This document shows, one piece after another, positions 56,842 through 64,000 of a stretch of DNA of 64,000 bases (positions within the stretch are counted from its first letter, which is position 1; every line of letters starts with the position of its first letter). Made by a program: the position numbers and the translations under genes. Origin of the DNA: Straminergon stramineum (Eukaryota; Streptophyta; Bryopsida; Hypnales; Calliergonaceae); NCBI GenBank assembly GCA_963920665.1, contig OY987268.1:9984501-10048500 (forward strand), read 5' to 3'. The notes under the pieces are model-generated. The model was not told where the DNA came from and did not search any database. It saw only the letters and a program-made list of their open reading frames with translations.

Positions 56842-57138
56842 ATGGCGCACGCGAATGGAGGAGACGCAGTGCCGCAGGTGGACGGAGCGGCAGTTGCCGA
56901 CGGAGAGGTACCGCTCGTGAACGGCGCAGTACTACAGCAGATGGATGACACGCGCGGCCAGGTGACAGCTCCGGTGGCAGGCCCACCCGTTGCTGACGTG
57001 GCAGGGGTCCCTTTTCCCCAAGGTCTTGCTCCTGCACGGTTTGATGTGAATGGTGTTCTGTTGGGCCCTCTACCGACAAAAAGCAACGGGGGCTGCAAAA
57101 TCCTTCCCCAGATTCCGGGTGAAACCGGGAATGCTTGA
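56842..57138 (+). CDS. Small Ala/Gly/Pro-rich protein, family copy 4 (98 aa)
   Basis: Unknown function. It starts MAHANGGDAVPQVDGAAV with a short N-terminal deletion against the other copies, then VPLVNGAVLQQMDDTRGQ. The C-terminal block is FPQGLAPARFDVNGVLLG, PLPTKS and NGGCKIL, ending ETGNA like copy 2. The acceptor GACTTTGTAG ends at 56800. AATAAA follows at about 57187. An in-frame stop lies upstream of the acceptor, so the small ATG is the likely start. Confidence 0.6.
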   Translation: MAHANGGDAVPQVDGAAVADGEVPLVNGAVLQQMDDTRGQVTAPVAGPPVADVAGVPFPQGLAPARFDVNGVLLGPLPTKSNGGCKILPQIPGETGNA

Positions 57139-57694
57139 ACCTCTCTGTACTTCGATGCAGCCTTCACTGGTGTTAAAGAAAGTAAAAAAATAAACTGGTC
57201 CTGAGAAGAAGAATTATACTGCGTGGTTGGATATCAGTGTTTCTCTGTTTCTTTGTACTAAGTATCCTCTTCGTCTTTGCACGGGGTGATTGGTTTCCTT
57301 GGTTTGCTGATGAAACTGAATGGGAAAGCCAATTGCACAAGATTGAAGAATAGTCCTTTCAGGTAGTTGTAAGTTACAAGCCACTTGGGCGTGTTGGGCC
57401 AGAGCCACTAGCCAGAGATTCTAAGTTACATCATACTGACTTAGTTTTATAGCCTCATGTGGGCTGGTTTGAGTTTTTACCGTATTCGGTAGATGTGTTA
57501 GCATTATGAAGGTGTGTGTGTGTTTGGACATGGATGTAAGAAGCATGCTTAATGCTCAAGAATAATTGTGTGGAGGTTTTAGTAAATTTGATGCTGACCA
57601 GAGCATAATAATATTCAGAGGTGCATACTGGTTGCCCAAATGCAGCACATACATTTTTGCAGTGGAAACTTGTGATTCAGATTGTTCTCGTTTA

Positions 57695-59347
57695 CCTGTA
57701 GAGGACCATAGCCTTTTTTTCATCAAACAACACTCAAAACTGCCATTTCTATTGCAAAGAGTAAAAAAATTTGAAAAAAAATTGGGGGCACATCTAGCTA
57801 TAGGATCTTACATCTAACTAGTATGAAAATGTGTGGAATAAATTTCGAAACTTTTTACCTCAAAGATTGCAAGATATTTGCCTTTAAAGTGAAGAAACTA
57901 AATTTTTTTTGCATGACTAGATTATTTGACTTTGAACCTTCTTAACTTCAATTTTTTCACTACAAAGTTTTGAGATTTGAATCTTTATGGTGTGGAATCG
58001 AGTTGAGAGTCTAGGAAAAAGAAATTAAGAAAAAAATCTTAATTTTCATTCTTAAAAGAAACTATTCAATAGAAGTAGATATGAGATTGAAGGAAAATTT
58101 CAATTAGTAATATCTCTAAGATGGAATTGAAACACACTAAATTTAATGGTAAAATTGTTCTAGAGAGAAAACTAAACCATGCTGAACTTTTTACTTTTCA
58201 AAAATTATGAAAATTGAGTTAAAAAATGAATCCAACACATTATTTTGTTAAGAAGTTTTTATGATTGCTAGGAAAATCAGATGCTATGTAATTTTCACAT
58301 CACTTATCTAAATGGAATGAACAAAAGCTTTCCACATAGACAAAAATATAATCTATTAGAAAAAAATTAAAAATTGATAGAAAAAAAATTTTGTGAATTT
58401 TTTTGCTACTTGGTCTCCCCTATTTTGAGTTTAGTTGGCATTAATTTTGCTCTTGGGCACCAATTGAAATAGAAATAATATTCCAAAAAATCTCGTGTAT
58501 TTTTTTATCTCAAGAAAAAATTTCAAACAATCATGACAAAAATTGAGACCTTTGGTGGCTGATTGCAAGAAACACTTGTCCTATTTTGTGTCACAAGTTG
58601 TGTATTGATATGATTTTGGGCCATAACTTTTGTGTTTTGACTCCGGATGACTCAAGATTTGTAGGGAAGGCACTCATTACTATTATGGACCTTGTCTGAT
58701 TCTTTCGTAATTTTAAAAAATATTTTACTATCCAAAAATAAAGCCTGATTTAATGGCACACTCCCGGGCACACTTGCCAATTTGGAGGGTTTTAGTACTA
58801 TTTAGTACCCAAATAAACGAATTTTGAGCTGAAATTTGGAGGAGATTGTCTTCCAGTAGACTTATAGCTAATGGACAAAGGAATTTTTAAAATAATTAAT
58901 TATATGTGGTGTGGAAGTCTACAAAGTGAGCTTCTTTTTGCTTGCATTTTGAAACATATAAAACATTATTTTGGTGGTTCTTTTGGTGAATGATCATCTC
59001 CATAAAGTTTTTACAAATTTATGGTTTTTCTTTTGTGTATTTTCTTATTTCTAACTAATTAAAAAATCAAAATACCTATTTTCTTGTGATTTGGCACTTT
59101 TCTAGGCCTCCCACTTAGAGAATTTTTCTATGCATTTCCTTTAGTGGTTACCTTTGTTTTAAAGGAGTATACATTAGTCATATATTTTTTTTTAAATTCA
59201 AATTTAGTTCTCTAATTTTAAAGTACTCCTGAAAAAATCATGAGTACTATTGAAAACGCAACAAAATTGACAGGTGTTTCTTGCAACCACCCAGGTACTT
59301 GACCAAAATCCAATTTGACCTTTGAGGGGACAATGGGCCTTTAGGGG
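57695..59347. mobile_element. TTAA-type element shared with module 2
   Basis: It sits at the same module position as 36758-39315, with matching ends (CTGTAGAGGACCATAGCC and reversed CCCCTAAAGGCCCATTGTCC). The interior is similar, but this copy has its own nested insert at 58554-59292 and lacks the one in module 2. Confidence 0.7.
58554..59292. mobile_element. Nested element with GCAAGAAACAC ends (739 bp)
   Basis: The left end GGTGGCTGATTGCAAGAAAC and reversed right end GGGTGGTTGCAAGAAACACC are inverted repeats. The counterpart without it (about 39265) reads GGCCATAGGTACTTG. The interior has no recognised gene. Related ends lie at 1-26 and 3303-3325. Confidence 0.7.
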
Positions 59348-59867
59348 TTACTTAATTGATATTGCTTTGCTTTGGAATCTAGTTTTGTCTTCAAACCCTA
59401 GAAGGATTGCTTGGTGAAGAAGATTTGTTTTTGTATCTTTTTGTATTAGAAGTTGCTTCACTTTTTTCAAAATAAACAAATATTTTTAATTCTTTATTGT
59501 CAATGATTTTGTAGGAAAGAAGCTTTCTTTGTTATATCTTATGTTCTTGCAATTCACCTTAATGAGAAATTGATTCATCTTAATTGGCTTCTAGGGCGAA
59601 GAGACAAATTTGGTAGATTGTTGTCTTACAAATTGGACTTAGTGAATTATGTCTATGTGAGTAAGGCATCTTTTTAGGGACTCCATAGTTCAAGTTAGGT
59701 TGAAATTCTTATCATTAATTAGATTTCAATAGGTTTATGAGGTAAATTTTGTAAGAGGATGAATTAATTGTTCTTGTTTCAATTTTAGATATTGATTGTA
59801 ACTCATGTATACAAGAAGTGAGAAACTTTTGATATCAAGAAAATAAGTAGCAATTGTACCATCTTAA
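59348..59867 (+). other. Module 4 downstream region
   Basis: It resumes the module sequence as at 39316-39785 and 8435-8890. The gene X exon remnant is shorter and decayed. Confidence 0.5.
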
Positions 59868-61223
59868 CCCCTAATGACCCAAGCGACTATTTTTTGATTG
59901 TTGGCACTCTTCCACGAGCTTCTTGTTCTCAAATTTTAAGCTTTTTTTAAAATAAAAAATATTTTTAGAATATAGACTGCGTTATGAATCCCATGGAGGT
60001 AGTTTCATTGAATTTTAAGTTAAACTCCACCTTTTGAAAAATTTCAAAGTTAAGTGTTGTAGTGTAGTTTAAGGTAGTTTGCTATTAAAGCGACCATTTA
60101 AGGGCTGGTCGGCCTTTTTGATGGTTCTTAGATGCATGGAATTATTTTTTTTATTTTTCACTTCAAGAAAAAATTGATGTGGAATCTAACCCAAGTAGTT
60201 TCATATTTTTCAGAGCATTTTTGAATTACTTATGAATTTCGAAGAATTATGTGGTAGGCACCTATCTATAATCATAGGCCTTGCAAAACCCACACACATG
60301 CAATCCATAAAAAGATATGGCTTGACAAAAACCAAGCACTGCAACATTCAAAAAGTAATACACAAAGTTCTTAAAATGCAACCATTACTAAACTTAAATG
60401 GGCCCTAAATTCTTTTAAGATTTGTAAGAAGGCAATTGGGCAATCAATTTTCATTTAGAAAAATTAAGTGGACACACCTTGGCTTTGAAATAGACCCTCT
60501 CTGACTCTTATACCATCCATTGGCAAAGTATGAATTATTACCTGACAAATCTTAGTTATGCTCTAAAATTTGTGGCAGCCCATTTTAGAGCCATTGATTG
60601 TTCATTTCCGAGGGGCCTATTGGGTTGTTTGAAGATGGTCGCAATAAGAGTAGACTACCTTATAGCTCATTTGGGGGGGCTCAGTTTGGGCATGGACTAA
60701 AATGTTAGCTAACCAATGTGATTCGTATTCACCTCAAAAAAGTCAAATCCACCTTGAAAAGGGCAGAGCCAAGAAGCTCAAAGAGAAGACAAGTGTCCCA
60801 TTCTTGTTTTTCTTACAAAAACTACTCTCATTTCAATGACCTCCAACATTGCAAGCTCCACCATAAATTGGAAAATGCTTGGAATATTGTGAAATTTTAC
60901 ATGTACACTCTCAACTTTTTTTTCTCTTTCATTGAGCACAAAAGGGCATCATTTCAAAATTTTCTCATAAAGATACACTCCTTCAAAGTGTGTTGCCTTG
61001 AATGTATTTCCATTGATCCAAATAGAACTCTTCAAACTTAAATATCCCCTAAATTGTGCAATCAAATAATTTGAATTTTTTTGAGGTACTCACTCTCAAT
61101 GTGAACTTCAGATCCTAAGGTTACATTGCATCCCATTGTAAGAAAAAACGAACAAAGAAATTGCTCAAATTCTTAGTAGTTTGAGCCCATTTTGAAAGTA
61201 CACCCCCTTAGGGTCAATAGGAA
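59868..61223. mobile_element. TTAA-type element with nested TA element
   Basis: The left end CCCCTAATGACCCAAGCGAC and reversed right end CCTATTGACCCTAAGGGGG are imperfect inverted repeats. The flanks match 10341-10360. The body equals 16594-17327 plus the 60072-60660 insertion. ORF 60718-61041 is not open in the 16-17 kb copy. Confidence 0.65.
60072..60660. mobile_element. TA-flanked element with AGGTAG ends (589 bp)
   Basis: The left end AGGTAGTTTGCTATTAAAG and reversed right end AGGTAGTCTACTCTTATTG are bordered by TA. The paralog at 16785 (TAGTGCATAGCTC) lacks it. The other full copy is at 26065. Confidence 0.75.
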
Positions 61224-61824
61224 TCAACCCAAAAAGGATGTTGAGACTAACAGTGTCCAATCAAAGACTTTTAGGAATTGCACCTATTCATCTTGAAATC
61301 TAATCATTTTTGGTTCACTACCTTAATAGGGGTGTATTCTCCTAGGGTTGAAATTTACTAAAATTCAAGAGTGTGATTTTGAAGGTTGGTGTGACAATGG
61401 AAGAGATCTATATTAATCTTGAGTAAAATTGAAATTCTGAAACATAGCAACAATGGTTTGCAATGATTTAAGGTAAGGTGCTCTAATAGTGATCCTACTC
61501 TAAAAGTGACCACTAACACAAAAGTATGCTGGGAGTTAAATATGCATGTTATACCCTTTAACCTCATATGTTTTTGGTGAATAATTTTTTGGATTTGACA
61601 TGTGAAAAGAGGATTGGAAGACTTCAAATCACTTCTATAGTTTGAACACCCTCATGATCAAACATTATAATCTTTCAATCCATAAGTGATATAATTGGGT
61701 TTTTTTTTTCTCATGTGATTTTTAATATGTCTAGTTTGAATTTGTATGGTAAAATTCCAAAAAATTGATAATACTTACCAAAATGTTGGCTTTTTGTCAT
61801 GCTTTTCATTCAACTTAGAGCTAA
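61224..61824 (+). repeat. Module-downstream repeat, copy 3
   Basis: 61224-61520 is collinear with 10341-10660. The rest is AT-rich without structure. Confidence 0.5.
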
Positions 61825-61973
61825 GGGTTTGTTTACACCCAAAACTTTGGATTGGAGCCCAAAAAAATGGAGTGTTTTGATTTGAACTTTGGATTGGTAC
61901 CATAGCTATCTTCCAATCAAAACACTCCATATCTTTAGGCTCCAACCCAAAGTTTTTGGGTGTAAACAGGTCC
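61825..61973. mobile_element. Tourist-like MITE (149 bp)
   Basis: It begins GGGTTTGTTTACACCC and ends GGGTGTAAACAGGTCC, with TAA on both sides. Inner arms (GGAGTGTTTTGATT and AATCAAAACACTCC) also pair, so nearly the whole element folds into a hairpin. GGG..GTTT ends and a TAA duplication fit PIF/Harbinger (Tourist) MITEs. Confidence 0.85.
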
Positions 61974-61979
61974 TAATTC

Positions 61980-63590
61980 CAAGAAGCTCAAAGAAGGCCT
62001 TGGGCATTTAGAGGTTAACCAAGACTCACAATGTTATTCACTCATCAATTCACAAGTGCATAGATTGCTAGTCTTAAATAATTGAAATAGAGATATTTTA
62101 GAAGAATTTTGTTTTTTGCAAAGCTCAATTAGTGAATACCACTAGAGTAAGTGACCCATTCTTGACCACCACCCCATTTCCACAATATAAGCCAGTGTAT
62201 TTCCAATTAGTTGTGGTTTACATTTCTACTCACAATTAACACATACTAGTTGGAGCAACATAAATGTTCAAGAAGTGTACATTGAAACTTGGAGGGGGGG
62301 TCAACATGTTAAAAAAATAAGGATATAGGTGTGAACAATCACTATTTTATAGGGGGGTATGAATTATTATTTATTTTTCATATGCTATCATTATGTAATT
62401 TTCTAATGGAACCTATTATTCCATACCCTATAATACTTTAAAGAAGTCCAATGCCATTTTTGATACCCTATATTACTCTTAACCCATTTATAATTTTTAG
62501 CCCCCATGTTTTTAAAATACCCTATCACTTGTTTGCATGTATGTTGCTACTCCCAACTACTCACTACCCCCCCGGAGGTTATTGGATAAAGAAAAAAATA
62601 AATTGTTATTCCAAAATTTTCTACAAAAAATTGAGAATTATTGATCCCAATGCCAAATATGTTTTGGTGATATATAATTACCAAAAAATGACTTTATAAA
62701 TTTTTTCCTACCTTCATTACATGCAAAATAAAACTTTTCATAACTTTCACCTCATTATTTGGTATTGAATGGTTCAAATGTTTTTAAACAAGTATCAATT
62801 TAAACAATGAAATAGAATGAGTGAATCTATTTCAGAATCTATTTCTAGTTGCCATCTTTGACATTGAAATTTAAAAAGTTATACCTTTTGCAATATTCAT
62901 CATAATTATATAAAACAAAGCTTGACATGTAGATTAGGATGATTAGTATTCATTCTGAAGATTGTATCCATAAAATGCAAATTGTGAAGGCAATAGAGTT
63001 ACTTTGTGTGAATTCTTAAAAAATCCAAAATGGACTCCTTTGTTTTCATTGTAGGGGTTAAAGTGATTTACATAAAAATCATAAACAAAAAATAGTATAA
63101 GAGATTCTTGCAATATATATATACTAACTTCTACTAAAATCTACTCTAACACTACAATTTCTATTCCAAAGAGCAAAATCCTTATACATTTTTTCCCATA
63201 AACAACCATAGGATCTTGCATTAGACTAGTATGAGAATGTATGGAAGAATTTTTAGAATGGTAGATAGCATGATACTAGCATTGTGAAAAAAACAAATTC
63301 TTTCACTCTTTTCTATACTATACTACAAGATTTTGAATCCTCGTAACTTAAAATATTGCACTACAAATTTTTGGAGCAAGAAATCTCTATGGTGGAGAAT
63401 TGAATTCAGAGTCAAGAAAAAAAAATTGGGAAAAAATTCAATTTTCATTCTTAAAAAATTATTAATTTAAAGAAGTAGATACACAATGAAAAGAAAAACT
63501 AAATTACCAACTAATTTCCAAATGTTTTAAAATATATTAACAATTATCTCACCGAGTTTGATAATTTGGCTTGGAGATTTAAATGAAAAA
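61980..63590. other. AT-rich repeat remnants, no gene seen
   Basis: A lone TTAA-type end (TTTTCATTGTAGGGGTTAA) is at about 63045-63062. Runs of G8 (about 62292) and C7 (about 62567) occur. ORF 62451-62699 is unsupported. Confidence 0.4.
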
Positions 63591-63600
63591 ATAAACATAC

Positions 63601-63810
63601 ATGAAACTGGTGCACCCAGAGCTCCTTGAGAGTTTCAAAATGTTGAGCCAACCATCTGACTTCGGTTGCAACCTCCTGGTACCGATTTGGCCTCCAAATT
63701 GAAAAGTCAAGAGCCTCATCATCTCCCGCCCTGATACTCATTCGAAGGTAGGCATCATGATTTAAACTGAACTGCAAGAACAAAAGATACAACGTCGAAA
63801 ATCTCTTTGC
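63601..63810 (-). CDS. Gene X exon A (70 codons), best-preserved copy
   Basis: From TTTTGTAG to TTTCAT|GTATGT the minus strand is open for exactly 210 nt. It reads AKRFSTLYLLFLQFSLNHDA, YLRMSIRAGDDEALDFSIWR, PNRYQEVATEVRWLAQHFET and LKELWVHQFH. The first 15 residues match the sense-strand remnant in module 1 (about 8604) and residues 43-55 match the pseudo-exons in modules 2-4, so those derive from this exon. It looks helical, with a hydrophobic start. I do not recognise the family. The gene would continue upstream beyond the right edge of the window. Confidence 0.5.
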
Positions 63811-63845
63811 CTACAAAATTAATCATTTACACTAGAGGAAGAAAT

Positions 63846-64000
63846 CAGAGATTTTGATTAATCAATCGGCAGAGCTCCCAAGCAAATGAATTCGAGGTGG
63901 TGGTCACATTCCCTGGAAGGTTCTTTTTTATTCGGTTGAATTTCCGTAACAAGTATTCACGGCAAAGAACACCACGGTGTCACGAATTCCACAAGGCTTT
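63846..64000 (-). CDS. Gene X upstream exon, partial at window edge
   Basis: The minus strand reads KPCGIRDTVVFFAVNTCY and later, in another frame, LPGNVTTTSNSFAWE with LCRLINQNL. The 20251-20397 copy has the equivalent residues in one frame. Either this copy carries a frameshift or it is split by a small intron. It is cut by the window end. Confidence 0.35.

Noticed and set aside
60718..61041. 107-codon plus ORF
   Set aside because: The paralogous element at 16.8-17.2 kb has stops and indels in this frame.
1..64000. LTR retrotransposon or endogenous virus
   Set aside because: No long terminal repeats, primer-binding site, or gag/pol-like frame could be recognised on either strand.

Overview
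This is a eukaryotic genomic window, AT-rich and almost entirely accessory DNA. Short exons with GT..AG borders, AATAAA signals, plant-type transposon ends (CACTA-, Tourist- and hAT-like) and AAACCCTAA boxes at 41.8-41.9 kb point to the plant lineage. Many TTAA-flanked elements would be unusual for a flowering plant, so a moss, fern or streptophyte alga is possible, but I cannot name the organism. I see no complete housekeeping gene, rRNA, tRNA, CRISPR array or prokaryotic operon.

Layout. Four GC-richer islands (about 6.1-8.9, 33.9-36.8, 42.9-47.9 and 54.9-57.7 kb) are copies of one module. Each has (i) a core motif CCGTCCGATCA..GGAGATCGACAGTGG, expanded into 90-93 bp minisatellites in copies 2 and 4, (ii) a conserved leader, (iii) a probable 5'-UTR intron, (iv) a small intact ORF of 97-110 codons encoding an Ala/Gly/Val/Pro-rich protein, and (v) AATAAA and a long conserved 3' region. 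Copies 2-4 also carry, just upstream and on the opposite strand, exons of a second reading frame (gene X). The best gene X exon is at the right edge (63.6-63.8 kb) and an inverted fragment is at 20.1-20.4 kb. Gene X exons are codon multiples (210, 87 and 81 nt) with splice signals. I do not recognise either protein.

Between the islands lie nested non-autonomous transposons. The commonest type has CCCCTAAAGGACC-like ends and TTAA duplications. Empty sites in paralogous segments of the same window confirm TTAA as the target for three members (48.97, 39.79 and 43.16 kb) and support it for a fourth (50.20 kb). One of these elements (39.79-42.30 kb) is 2.5 kb long and contains at least five to six exon-like blocks on its minus strand, so it looks like a gene-capturing (Pack-type) element. 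Other families are TA-flanked elements starting AGGTAG, hAT-like MITEs with exact 8-bp duplications, CACTA-like MITEs with exact 3-bp duplications, a Tourist-like MITE, a MITE with GGACGTTAAAT ends, and a SINE-like retroposon. Two larger paralogous blocks (21.2-24.6 and 48.0-52.7 kb) supply the empty sites.

The nesting allows a relative history: the modules duplicated, one TTAA insertion is shared by copies 2 and 4 but not 1 and 3, and later insertions sit inside it. Coordinates of repeat ends were read by eye and may be off by a few bases.
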